DNA of 45,144 nt from Opitutaceae bacterium (GCA_028691845.1 JAQUYL010000023.1:1-45144); one strand, 5' to 3'; positions 26,318-34,681 are shown, numbered from the stretch's first letter. Notes: a model not told the origin generated them from the letters alone. A program made the numbers and translations.

Positions 26318-27843
26318 CCCTTGGGCGGGGGCTGGGGCCGCGGAAACAACACCAGTGACGCGGCGACCCTGGCGCCGTTGAGTTTGCCGCCCCAGGCGAG
26401 TTCATCGCGCCAGACCGGCCCCGGGGAATAGCCGAGCACCTCATTGATTTTCACCGAGGAGGATGGCGTGACGTGCTGGATCAGCGCGGCAGCCAGTCGC
26501 AGCGCCTCAGCCATCGTCGCAAGCGCCGTGCGCAGTAGATCCTGATCGGCGGCGGCGGTCGATTTGCCGAGCTTCCACGGGGCGCGCTGCTCGATGTAGG
26601 CGTTGGTCTCCGTGAGGAAGACCATCGCCCGCTCGAGGGCGGTATGAAATTGAAAGCCCTCACAAAGCGGAATGAAATCGTCGCGGGTTTTCACCCACAG
26701 TTCCTGGAGCGAGCGTTCGAGATCGCCTGCGGGCCCGGCGGCGGGCAGCACGCCGCCGGCGAAACGCGTGGTCATGTTGAGCGTTCGGTTGACCAGATTG
26801 CCGAGATTATTCGCCAGCTCGCTGTTGTAGCGGACGAGGAACTGCTCACGGGTGAAATCGCTGTCCTGCCCGACGTTCATCTCGCGCATGAGAAAATAAC
26901 GGAAGGCGTCAGCTCCAAACTCAGTCACAAAGTCGAGCGGATTGAGCACGTTGCCGGTGCTCTTGGACATCTTCGCGCCGCGTTGCAGCCACCAGCCGTG
27001 CGCGAGAATCCCCCGCGGCAGCGGCAGCCCCGCCGCGTGCAGCATGATCGGCCAGTAGACGGCATGCGGCGGGACAAGAATGTCCTTGCCAATCACATGA
27101 TAGGTGGCGGGCCAGAGGCCGGGACGGTCGGCGACAGCTGAGTAGTAGTTGAGCAGCGCATCGAACCACACATAGGTCACGTAGCCGTCGTCAAACGGCA
27201 GCGGGATGCCCCACTCCAGCCGCTCGCGCGGCCGGGAAATGCAGAGATCGTTCAGCGGCTCCTTGAGGAACTCGAGCACCTGCGTCTGCCGGTTGCGCGG
27301 AAAGATGAAATTCTCGTTCTTCATCAGAAACTCCACCAACCAGTCCTGATACTGGCGCAGCTTGAAGAAGTAATTCGCCTCGGCGATTTCCGTAACCTCG
27401 CCGAAGAGTTCGGGCCACGAACCGTCGGGCAGCCGGTCCTTTTCCTGGAGAAACTGTTCCTGGCGGGTCGAGTAGAACCCCTTGTATTCGGCGCGGTAGA
27501 TCTCACCCTTGTCGAAAAGCTGCTGCAACACCTGGCGGACGACCCTCTGGTGCCGCTCCTCCGTGGTGCGGATGAAATCATCGTTCGAGATGTTCAGCAG
27601 CGGCAACAGGGAGCGAAACTCGGCGCTGACCTCGTCGCAGAACTGCAGGGGGGGGATGCCGCGTTGGCGCGCGCTCGCCTGCACCTTCTGCCCATGTTCA
27701 TCCACGCCGGTCAGGAAATGCACCTGATCCCCCATCTGGCGCCGAAACCGAGCAATGACGTCCGTCAGCACCTTTTCGTAGGCATGGCCCAGGTGCGGCG
27801 AACCGTTCACATAGTCGATGGCCGTCGTCAGATAAAACTTCAT
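26314..27843 (-). CDS. metG: Methionyl-tRNA synthetase, short zinc-less type
   Basis: 509 residues. Class I signatures are PHLGH at 16-20 (HIGH) and KMSKS at 291-295 (GAKMSKSTGN). The connective peptide reads YKGFYSTRQEQFLQEKD and lacks the Cys pairs of zinc-binding MetRS; it is the short MetG2-like form. The anticodon-binding helices follow (NLGNLVNRTLNMTTRF), and the C-terminal tRNA-binding EMAP domain found in some homologues is absent. It charges tRNA-Met in the cytoplasm. It is first in a two-gene unit with menF and is divergent from a kinase gene. A hairpin with a T-run lies in its short leader. Confidence 0.97.
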   Translation of the reverse strand: MKFYLTTAIDYVNGSPHLGHAYEKVLTDVIARFRRQMGDQVHFLTGVDEHGQKVQASARQRGIPPLQFCDEVSAEFRSLLPLLNISNDDFIRTTEERHQRVVRQVLQQLFDKGEIYRAEYKGFYSTRQEQFLQEKDRLPDGSWPELFGEVTEIAEANYFFKLRQYQDWLVEFLMKNENFIFPRNRQTQVLEFLKEPLNDLCISRPRERLEWGIPLPFDDGYVTYVWFDALLNYYSAVADRPGLWPATYHVIGKDILVPPHAVYWPIMLHAAGLPLPRGILAHGWWLQRGAKMSKSTGNVLNPLDFVTEFGADAFRYFLMREMNVGQDSDFTREQFLVRYNSELANNLGNLVNRTLNMTTRFAGGVLPAAGPAGDLERSLQELWVKTRDDFIPLCEGFQFHTALERAMVFLTETNAYIEQRAPWKLGKSTAAADQDLLRTALATMAEALRLAAALIQHVTPSSSVKINEVLGYSPGPVWRDELAWGGKLNGARVAASLVLFPRPQPPPKG

Positions 27844-27850
27844 AGAAATT

Positions 27851-27899
27851 TAAAAAATAGCATTCGCCCGGCGATTGTCGAAGATTTTGACGCCGGGCG
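27851..27899 (-). promoter_or_regulatory. Hairpin and T-run in the metG leader
   Basis: Perfect 9-bp inverted repeat cgcccggcg (27865-27873) / cgccgggcg (27891-27899) with a 17-nt spacer. On the minus strand it is followed by aatgctattttttaaa and the metG ATG at 27843, so it is terminator- or attenuator-like. It sits between the divergent metG and the kinase genes (86 bp) and could also be an operator dyad. I see no T-box signature. Confidence 0.5.
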
Positions 27900-27929
27900 T
27901 CCACTCCGTATCGTGGAGACATCCCTATT

Positions 27930-29186
27930 ATGATCCCTTGGTCCCGCATGCTTGCCCTTGCTCTGCTGCTGTTGGCTGTCTTTGCCGGGGCCACGCTGGC
28001 GGCCCAGTGGTGGCTGGGGCAGGAAACCAAGCGGCTGAAGGAAGAGGCCGTGGAAACCCAGCGACGGGTACTGGACAAGGCACTGACCATGAATCCCCGT
28101 CCGTCGCCGGAGGCCTGGGATGAGGATTATCTGCGCGATCTCGGCGCGCTGGTCGGAGGGCGCGTTGAAGTCGTCGACCCCGCCAACACGAAGCTGCCGG
28201 AGCCGGTCGATGCCGGCGCCACCCTCACCTTTGATTACGCCTTGCCAGATGCGCCCGGCTGGCGGGCCCATGTCTCGTTTGGCACGCCAGCTCTCGTGCG
28301 CCTGCAGAGGCTCCAGCAAAGCACCCTGGCCGCCACGGTGGTCCTGGCGCTGGTGCTCGTCGCCGTGCCGTCCGTTTTCGTGCTCGTGGGATTGCGGCGA
28401 ATGGCTCCCGCCGCAACGGCTTCCGGTTCACCCTGGAGGGAGGCCCGCGCCGACGCCCTCGGCCTGGAGCATTTTGCCCGGATGTCAGTCGAACGCGGTG
28501 TGGCGCTCGACCGCGAATCCGGTGCCCGCCAGCGGGCCGAGGAAGACCTGAAGCTCAGCCGCACCCTGCTCCACCGTTCACAGGAGGAACGCATCCGCTT
28601 GGGCCGCGACCTGCACGACAACATTTGCCAGACGCTCTACGCCGTCAGTCTTACCCTGGAAAGCGTGCGCAAGAAGATGACCGCGGCCCCGGAATGTGAG
28701 AGCCGGCTCGATCAATGCATGCAGGAGTTGCGCCGCCTCAACCAGGAGGTACGCGCCTACCTAAAGGAGCTGGAGCCCGACGCCACCAGAGGCCCGTCTT
28801 TTGCCGAAATACTGGACCAGATGCTGGCCACCCTGCCAGCGGAGGAAGGCGTCCATATCGTGCGGCATGCCAGCGACGAAACGCTGGCCCTTATCCGACC
28901 CGACCAAGCCGCCGATGTGGTGAATATTTTGCGCGAAGCCATCAGCAATGGCCTCCGGCACGGCCAGGCCCGTAACATCTCCCTGCGGGCCGAACGCGGC
29001 GACAATGCCATTGCCCTCGCGGTGCAGGACGATGGCAAGGGATTCGAAGGGACGGGGAATCATGGTCACGGCCTGGCGAACATGCAGGCGCGCACGGAGA
29101 TTCTGGGCGGTAGTTTGCGCGTGGACTCAACGCCGGGAAAAGGGACTCGCGTCCTGCTCACTCTCCCGGTTGCTTCCGCCTCATGA
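27930..29186 (+). CDS. Sensor histidine kinase, NarX-like (HisKA_3)
   Basis: 418 residues. Two membrane helices (about 7-25 and 133-155) flank a small periplasmic sensor domain of ~107 residues (DEDYLRDLGALVGGRVEVVD...), which has no recognised fold. A cytoplasmic coiled region leads to a HisKA_3 dimerisation domain with His229 in RLGRDLHDNICQTLYAVSL. Then an HATPase: NILREAISNGLRHG, VQDDGKGFEG, GHGLANMQARTEILGG, TPGKGTRVLLTLP. It phosphorylates the NarL-type regulator whose start codon overlaps its stop (ATGA, 29183-29186). Its last 41 codons (residues 378-418) are duplicated at 33926-34051. A GGAG lies ~11 bp upstream of the ATG. Confidence 0.95.
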   Translation: MIPWSRMLALALLLLAVFAGATLAAQWWLGQETKRLKEEAVETQRRVLDKALTMNPRPSPEAWDEDYLRDLGALVGGRVEVVDPANTKLPEPVDAGATLTFDYALPDAPGWRAHVSFGTPALVRLQRLQQSTLAATVVLALVLVAVPSVFVLVGLRRMAPAATASGSPWREARADALGLEHFARMSVERGVALDRESGARQRAEEDLKLSRTLLHRSQEERIRLGRDLHDNICQTLYAVSLTLESVRKKMTAAPECESRLDQCMQELRRLNQEVRAYLKELEPDATRGPSFAEILDQMLATLPAEEGVHIVRHASDETLALIRPDQAADVVNILREAISNGLRHGQARNISLRAERGDNAIALAVQDDGKGFEGTGNHGHGLANMQARTEILGGSLRVDSTPGKGTRVLLTLPVASAS

Positions 29187-29816
29187 GCGCCTCGTCCCCC
29201 GAACAGTCCGTCCGGGTGCTGCTGATCGATGACAGCCCGTTGATCCGACTCGGCCTGCGTGCGGCGCTGGAGGACTGCCGGACCATCACGATTGTCGGGG
29301 AGGCCGACACGGCCGCCGAAGGGATGGCGGCGGTCGAACGCTTGCAGCCGCAGGTCGTGCTGCTCGACCTGCGCCTGCCCGATCGGTCCGGCCTGGAGCT
29401 CTGCCGGGAGATCGTCCGGCAGCATGCGGCCACCAGGATATTGATCCTGACATCCTCCTCGGATGAGCGCCATGTCCACGAGGCGATCGCCGCCGGCGCC
29501 CAGGGCTACCTGCTCAAGGAGAACGACGGGGCGACGCTCGCCTCGGCCATCCTGCGGGTGGCCTCCGGACATTCCGTCCTCGATCCTTCCCTGACCGACC
29601 AGGTGCTGAACCTGATGAAGCGGCCGCCGGATTCCGCCCCGGCGGGTAAGCTCGCCACCCTCTCGCTGCAGGAACGCCGCGTGCTGGCCCTGCTCGCCGA
29701 CGGCTTGACCAACAAGGAGATCGGGGACCGCCTCGGCCTCACCGAAAAGACGGTCAAAAACTACCTCGCCACCGTCTTCGACAAACTCTCCGTCACCCGC
29801 CGCGCCCAGGCCGCCA
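29061..29816 (+). repeat. Segmental direct repeat, copy A (756 bp)
   Basis: Matches 33926-34681 base for base at an offset of 4865, with one mismatch seen (a at 29094 versus g at 33959), as far as can be read by eye. It spans the last 41 codons of the kinase and the first ~211 codons of the regulator. This copy is inside the intact operon and is the likely source. Confidence 0.93.
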
Positions 29817-29842
29817 GCCTGTTTGTCCAGGCCACACGTTAA
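29183..29842 (+). CDS. NarL/LuxR-family response regulator, copy 1
   Basis: 219 residues. The receiver domain shows acidic Asp16/Asp17 (LLIDDSP), phospho-acceptor Asp62 in VVLLDLRLPD, Thr90 and Lys112. A flexible linker leads to a LuxR-type HTH at about 150-212 (LSLQERRVLALLADGLTNKE, then GLTEKTVKNYLATVFDKLSV). It is the cognate regulator of the kinase with which it overlaps by four bases. Residues 1-211 are identical to copy 2 at 34048; here the end reads RAQAASLFVQATR. A DNA target is not predictable. The 320 bp downstream (29843-30161) are GC-rich with several possible hairpins, without a gene or known RNA I can name. Confidence 0.96.
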   Translation: MSASSPEQSVRVLLIDDSPLIRLGLRAALEDCRTITIVGEADTAAEGMAAVERLQPQVVLLDLRLPDRSGLELCREIVRQHAATRILILTSSSDERHVHEAIAAGAQGYLLKENDGATLASAILRVASGHSVLDPSLTDQVLNLMKRPPDSAPAGKLATLSLQERRVLALLADGLTNKEIGDRLGLTEKTVKNYLATVFDKLSVTRRAQAASLFVQATR

Positions 29843-30161
29843 AGAGTGGAAATGCGGAGCGCGGGAGAGCCCGGGGCGCACAATCCTTCCCGCTTCCCCA
29901 AAAGTTGGGGCGGCCTATGCAACCTCCGGAGAGCCCTCGCCGGGATGCTTGAACGCCGGGTTGCAGGCGAGCCGCAAGAATTGCCCCCCTCCCATCCGCC
30001 ACCACGGCATGGGGGTGAAGTCTAAGCAATCCCCCTGACCCGGACACGTGTTCTCCGCCGCAGACATCCCGGGTGCGTTCCTTCCGGCGCGCTGACCTTC
30101 GGAGAGCGGCACCATGCCGGAATAGCATCGTTGCCCTCGCCCTGGACCGGCGGCGGAGGTG

Positions 30162-31283
30162 TCAGCTTCCGTTGTTACTTGCCCTCCGCAGGGACAAACC
30201 CCGTTGCGCCAGCTCCTTGTTGACGGTCGTGACATACGCCCGGGCTTCGCGCATCAGCTCGCGGATGCGCGTGGAGTCCCCACCGCCTCGGCCGAATATC
30301 AAGTGCGGTGTGCTCTCGTAAAACGAGAGGGGGGCACCTCCCAGCTGTCGGCTGGGGCGGCGCTGCGTGAGATCAACAGGCAGAAAGTGCCAGCCGAAGA
30401 CACCACGGACGGCTTGGAGGGGGAGCCTGATGGTGAGCTTCTCGCCGGCGCGATGCACCACCTCGAGCAGCATGGGCAATTCCGCCGGTAAACGCAGCTC
30501 GCTTACCTCGGCATACAGCCGGTGCTTCGTCACGCTGAAACGCGCCTCTTCCAAGCTCTGCTGCAACAGCAGGTAGGGCTGGGCGCCGTTTGACGTCGCC
30601 CCGGCCAAGAGATTCTGCCGCAATTGCAGCGCGATCTCCACTTCGTAGGTGGCCTGCCATGCCCCCCGATGGGAAAGGAGAATCTCACGCGTCGATGCCA
30701 CCGATAAAGGCGTGGAAGCTGAATTGTAGAGAGGCAGCACCTGTTGCGCCAACTGCGCACTCTGTTCCTTCAGCAGCGCGGCATCGGGCAGTTCCACAAA
30801 CAAAAGCGGCGCGAAGACGATGAGCGCCACTATCGCAAGGCCGAACGTTCCGAGCATGACCCAGCTCCATTTCGCCGCGGATTCGGCTCGTGACTCGCGT
30901 TCAGCCGCCTCCTGCAGTTCTTTTTCCCGATCCACGCGAGCGGCCTGGGCCGCCTCCGCCATCATCTGTTCCCGCTCATTCTGTCGGCGCTTGAACTCAG
31001 ACTCGGCATCGTCGTGCGAGAATTCCTGCATCCGTTCCACCACGTCGCCACCGAGCTGCACGGCAAGGCGTTGTTTGATCGCCCGGGTTCGCTCCTCGTG
31101 ATCCCTCCCTGCCTGCTCGCTCCGAGGGTGCGCCACAGGTGATTTGGCCGGATCTGATCTATTCAACGCCTGATCGACCTCGTCAAGATTGCTCAAGCCG
31201 AGCTGGGCCGCGAGGCGCGCACGCATCAGACGGTCGAAATCCGCCTTTGAATCCGGCGTTTTTTCAGGTGGGTGCTCCGTCAT
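30162..31283 (-). CDS. Unknown membrane protein with coiled coil
   Basis: 373 residues; no family recognised. The N-terminal ~135 residues are charged and helical, with an A/E/R/Q-rich coiled-coil (about 95-137) preceding one transmembrane helix at 139-163 (WSWVMLGTFGLAIVALIVFAP). The C-terminal ~210 residues would be on the other side of the membrane, and are soluble with beta-rich segments (AWQATYEVEIALQLRQNLLAG; AGEKLTIRLPLQAVRGVFGW). With an N-in, C-out layout the second half is periplasmic. The N-terminus repeats a short motif, RARLAAQLGL (21-30) and KQRLAVQLGG (70-79), each followed by a polar helix. It is divergent from the pilin-like genes, so shared regulation is possible. Confidence 0.72.
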   Translation of the reverse strand: MTEHPPEKTPDSKADFDRLMRARLAAQLGLSNLDEVDQALNRSDPAKSPVAHPRSEQAGRDHEERTRAIKQRLAVQLGGDVVERMQEFSHDDAESEFKRRQNEREQMMAEAAQAARVDREKELQEAAERESRAESAAKWSWVMLGTFGLAIVALIVFAPLLFVELPDAALLKEQSAQLAQQVLPLYNSASTPLSVASTREILLSHRGAWQATYEVEIALQLRQNLLAGATSNGAQPYLLLQQSLEEARFSVTKHRLYAEVSELRLPAELPMLLEVVHRAGEKLTIRLPLQAVRGVFGWHFLPVDLTQRRPSRQLGGAPLSFYESTPHLIFGRGGGDSTRIRELMREARAYVTTVNKELAQRGLSLRRASNNGS

Positions 31284-31450
31284 TACTAATGCTTTCGCCC
31301 TGATTGTGACAGGGGCGTAATTGCATATTTGGTAATTTCTTTATTAATCTAGTCTTACTGATACGATTAATATACGAATTATTGCGATTCCAGGTAAGAT
31401 TTTCACCCATCAGCATGCAGGGTATTGTCCCCATAAAACCAGTTTCATCC

Positions 31451-31948
31451 ATGGGCCCAACACTCCTGGGCGAATTCGGCTCCAGGCGCGCCCCCACCCG
31501 TCCCACCCGCGGTGCCACGATTGTGGAGATCGTTATCGCCGCAACGCTGCTCTCCTTTGTGGTGATGGGTTCGCTCGCCTCGATCTCTTTTGCCATCCAG
31601 TTGACCAACCATGCGCGGATGGTGACGCTCGCCAACCAGGTTGTCCAGTCTGCCATTGAGAGTTTGCGACTTCAGAACTACTCACAGATCGCTACGCTGG
31701 CGGCTCAGACCCAGCCGGTCAACCTCACGTCGACCGTTGGCGCCCAGCTCACCGGCACGACCTTCACTAGCACGATGTCCGTCAGCGCAAACTTCACCAC
31801 CGTCAGCGCCTCCACGACCACCCAACTCGGATTGATCTCCGCAAATATCACGGTCAACTGGACGGAGGGTGCGGTCGCCTACGTCCGTTCCACCCGGAGC
31901 GTTTTCTCCGAGAAGGGACTCTCCGACTACATCTATGTCGGCTTCTGA
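31451..31948 (+). CDS. Type IV pilin-like (minor pseudopilin) protein 1, PilV/GspI-like
   Basis: 165 residues from the ATG at 31451; further ATGs at 31415 and 31382 would lengthen a polar leader. It has a class III leader: basic segment (RRAPTRPTRG), cleavage after Gly, then ATIVEIVIAATLLSFVVMGSL, with the conserved Glu at +5. The residue at +1 is Ala, not Phe. The rest is a small Thr/Ser-rich domain (TGTTFTSTMSVSANFTTVS) with beta-strand character. Such proteins initiate or tip type IV pili or type II secretion pseudopili. First of three overlapping genes; AT-rich DNA upstream (31300-31400) is the probable promoter region. Confidence 0.8.
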   Translation: MGPTLLGEFGSRRAPTRPTRGATIVEIVIAATLLSFVVMGSLASISFAIQLTNHARMVTLANQVVQSAIESLRLQNYSQIATLAAQTQPVNLTSTVGAQLTGTTFTSTMSVSANFTTVSASTTTQLGLISANITVNWTEGAVAYVRSTRSVFSEKGLSDYIYVGF

Positions 31949-32489
31949 AGCATCACCCCTCCGTCGCATGCCTGCCTCCGGCCTAACGCTGGTGGAGGTG
32001 ATGATTTCGATGACGCTGCTGGGCTTGCTGATGTCAGCGGTCCTGTCCTCGTTCATTTTCATCCTGCGCGGAGAGCAATCCCTCGCGAATTACAACACGA
32101 TGAACGCAGAGGCGCGCACCCTGCTGGAGCTTCTGGGGCGCGATTCCCGCAGCGCCACCGACGTGACCAATTTTTCCGCAAGCAGCCTGACGCTCGTGGT
32201 GCCGCAGGACACCAGCGGCAATACCCAGGAGATCACCTACGAGTACGACGGCTCCAATGGCGTCCTGTTTCGGCAGGTGGGCAGCGCCACCGAACGCATT
32301 CTCATTCGCGACATCACTTCCTTCAATTTCAACTATTTCAACGGGCATCGTGATGCCACCACGAGCCTGGCAGAACTCAAACAGGTGCAGCTGACGCTGC
32401 GCATAACCAAAGAGGTCTCCCAAGCCGCCACCTCCCAGTATGTCATCTCCGCGCAATACACCCTTCGCGCCAAACCGACTTCGCACTGA
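31935..32489 (+). CDS. Type IV pilin-like (minor pseudopilin) protein 2, PilW/GspJ-like
   Basis: 184 residues from the ATG at 31935, overlapping gene 1 by 14 bases. A class III leader is visible (RRMPASG, then LTLVEVMISMTLLGLLMSAVLSSFIF) with Glu at +5. The globular part has the EARTLLELLGRDSRSAT segment seen in PilW/GspJ-like proteins and YEYDGSNGVLFRQVG beta strands. It most likely works with the products on either side as a minor pilin set for assembly initiation. No assembly ATPase or platform gene is next to the set; a pilT lies 7 kb away on the other strand. Confidence 0.85.
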   Translation: MSASEASPLRRMPASGLTLVEVMISMTLLGLLMSAVLSSFIFILRGEQSLANYNTMNAEARTLLELLGRDSRSATDVTNFSASSLTLVVPQDTSGNTQEITYEYDGSNGVLFRQVGSATERILIRDITSFNFNYFNGHRDATTSLAELKQVQLTLRITKEVSQAATSQYVISAQYTLRAKPTSH

Positions 32490-33840
32490 TCGCGGCTCGG
32501 CCCTCATCACGGTCCTGCTGCTAGCGGCGATCGTCGCGTTCATCGGCATGCACCTGCTGGACCGCTCCCTGCAGGAAAGCCGGCTGGCCGCCCGTTCGTT
32601 CTATCTCAACGCGGCCCTGAACCTGGCCGAGAACGGGGTTGAGGAGGCCATGTGGGCCGCCAACAACAACACCCTGAGCACCAGCAGCGGCTGGACGCTG
32701 GCGGGCGATGGCACCGGTGCGCTCGTAAGGACCACCACGGGACTCACCCTCGCGCAGGGCTCGGGCGAGATCTACCTGCGGGTGGATTCTCCCGCCACCA
32801 GCCAGCCCGTCCTCACTTCCCTCGGGGTCGTACGCTTGCCGGGGCAGCCCGTGCTCGTCAAACAGTTGCGCCTTCCTCTGGTCAAACGCGCGCTCTGGGC
32901 TAACGGCATGGTCGCTCGGGGGATCATCACTTTCTCCGGCAATGCGGTGGTCGACAGCTATGATTCCTCGATCGGTGTCTACAATGCCTCTACGAACCGC
33001 ACCGACCAAGCTACAGTTGCCAGCATCGCAACGGCGCTTGACCCAATCGTCCTCAACAGCAACGCTACGATCTACGGTTACGTCGCAACGGCCGGCGCTG
33101 AACCCGACGTCAACAACAACGGCCGTATCTATGGCGCCACCACGCCCAGCAGCGTGACAGTGGATCCAATGCGTGTCCGTCGCGATTTTAGTTGCAACCT
33201 TCCCGACGTCACTGCGCCGACTGGGTCGGCCTACGCTGTGACCATTAGCGGCAGCCTCACACTGCCGCGCGACGGCGATGTAGCTAGCGCCAACGGCCGT
33301 TACCTGTACACGACGTCCAGCATCAGTATCAGCGGTAACAATGCTCTCTCGATCAAAGGCCCGGTTGACATCATCGTTACTGGTTCTACCAGCGTCTCGG
33401 GTAACGGCTCCATCAGCGTGGGTGGTTCGGGCTCCACCAATGCTTCCGTGGGCATCTATGCGGCAGGCAGCGTGAGTCTAGGCGGTAACGGCATGGCCAA
33501 TGCCACTAATCTGCCGATCAACGCGACTATCTATGGCACCGCCCCCGCGAGTGCGAATCAGACCATTACCGTTTCTGGAAACGGTGAAATGATCGGCACG
33601 ATTTACGCCCCCAACGCCACACTCAGCCTCAGTGGCAACGGCGCCACCTGTGGCGCTGTCATTGCCAATAGCATCACCCTCGGCGGCAATGGTAACTTTC
33701 ACTACGATGTCCGCCTCGCGACCGCATCAAGCTCCGACCGCTATTTCCGCCCGGCGTATTGGATCGAACTCACGGATCCGGCGAACGGTGGCACGTCCTT
33801 GGCGAGGGACAATCGCGAGCCGTTCAACACAGTGCTCTGA
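32440..33840 (+). CDS. PilX-like N-terminus fused to a Gly/Asn/Ser-repeat surface domain
   Basis: 466 residues, overlapping gene 2 by 50 bases. The leader and helix are PilX-like (TDRGSALITVLLLAAIVAFIGMHLL). After a linker (LAENGVEEAMWAANN) the protein has a long beta-rich region with repeating S-x-S-G-N-G/N/A units (ITFSGNAVV, ISISGNNAL, TSVSGNGSI, SLGGNGMAN, ITVSGNGEM, LSLSGNGAT, ITLGGNGNF), suggestive of a beta-solenoid. This matches the layout of PilX-N proteins with a DUF7305-type C-terminus. It is likely displayed at a pilus tip or the cell surface; receptor unknown. The C-terminal ~50 residues (RYFRPAYWIELTDPANG) are non-repetitive. Confidence 0.82.
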   Translation: MSSPRNTPFAPNRLRTDRGSALITVLLLAAIVAFIGMHLLDRSLQESRLAARSFYLNAALNLAENGVEEAMWAANNNTLSTSSGWTLAGDGTGALVRTTTGLTLAQGSGEIYLRVDSPATSQPVLTSLGVVRLPGQPVLVKQLRLPLVKRALWANGMVARGIITFSGNAVVDSYDSSIGVYNASTNRTDQATVASIATALDPIVLNSNATIYGYVATAGAEPDVNNNGRIYGATTPSSVTVDPMRVRRDFSCNLPDVTAPTGSAYAVTISGSLTLPRDGDVASANGRYLYTTSSISISGNNALSIKGPVDIIVTGSTSVSGNGSISVGGSGSTNASVGIYAAGSVSLGGNGMANATNLPINATIYGTAPASANQTITVSGNGEMIGTIYAPNATLSLSGNGATCGAVIANSITLGGNGNFHYDVRLATASSSDRYFRPAYWIELTDPANGGTSLARDNREPFNTVL

Positions 33841-33925
33841 TATTCCTGCACTGGTCCACGGCCAGTTTCATCCATTGTCGCAGCGCCCTGTCAGGAAATG
33901 CTTCCGCTTTGCGCGCCAGGCCGTC

Positions 33926-34051
33926 CATGGTCACGGCCTGGCGAACATGCAGGCGCGCGCGGAGATTCTGGGCGGTAGTTTGCGCGTGGACTCAACGCCG
34001 GGAAAAGGGACTCGCGTCCTGCTCACTCTCCCGGTTGCTTCCGCCTCATGA
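33926..34051 (+). pseudogene. Kinase 3'-end fragment within the duplication
   Basis: Repeats the last 41 codons of the kinase at 27930-29186 (GHGLANMQARAEILGG; T-to-A change by one base at 33959) with the stop at 34049-34051. No kinase start, sensor or H box precedes it; 33841-33925 upstream is unrelated and unexplained. Confidence 0.9.
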
Positions 34052-34681
34052 GCGCCTCGTCCCCCGAACAGTCCGTCCGGGTGCTGCTGATCGATGACAG
34101 CCCGTTGATCCGACTCGGCCTGCGTGCGGCGCTGGAGGACTGCCGGACCATCACGATTGTCGGGGAGGCCGACACGGCCGCCGAAGGGATGGCGGCGGTC
34201 GAACGCTTGCAGCCGCAGGTCGTGCTGCTCGACCTGCGCCTGCCCGATCGGTCCGGCCTGGAGCTCTGCCGGGAGATCGTCCGGCAGCATGCGGCCACCA
34301 GGATATTGATCCTGACATCCTCCTCGGATGAGCGCCATGTCCACGAGGCGATCGCCGCCGGCGCCCAGGGCTACCTGCTCAAGGAGAACGACGGGGCGAC
34401 GCTCGCCTCGGCCATCCTGCGGGTGGCCTCCGGACATTCCGTCCTCGATCCTTCCCTGACCGACCAGGTGCTGAACCTGATGAAGCGGCCGCCGGATTCC
34501 GCCCCGGCGGGTAAGCTCGCCACCCTCTCGCTGCAGGAACGCCGCGTGCTGGCCCTGCTCGCCGACGGCTTGACCAACAAGGAGATCGGGGACCGCCTCG
34601 GCCTCACCGAAAAGACGGTCAAAAACTACCTCGCCACCGTCTTCGACAAACTCTCCGTCACCCGCCGCGCCCAGGCCGCCA
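33926..34681 (+). repeat. Segmental direct repeat, copy B (756 bp)
   Basis: Second copy of 29061-29816, same orientation. Left edge is at catggtcacgg (33926) and right edge at the first base after ccaggccgcc (34681), after which the sequences diverge. No inverted repeats or target duplications are visible at the edges. Confidence 0.93.

Noticed and set aside
27844..27929. T-box leader of metG
   Set aside because: The leader is too short and lacks the T-box sequence and specifier stem.
29850..30060. Tandem glycine or cobalamin riboswitch
   Set aside because: ggagag segments are present but the rest of the conserved aptamer cores is missing, and no matching gene follows.
32034..32549. 171-residue minus-strand frame in the pilin-like genes
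   Set aside because: The plus strand has class III leader peptides in two overlapping genes; the antisense frame has no features.
29061..34681. Composite transposon explanation of the duplication
   Set aside because: No transposase, inverted repeats or target duplications are seen at the repeat edges.
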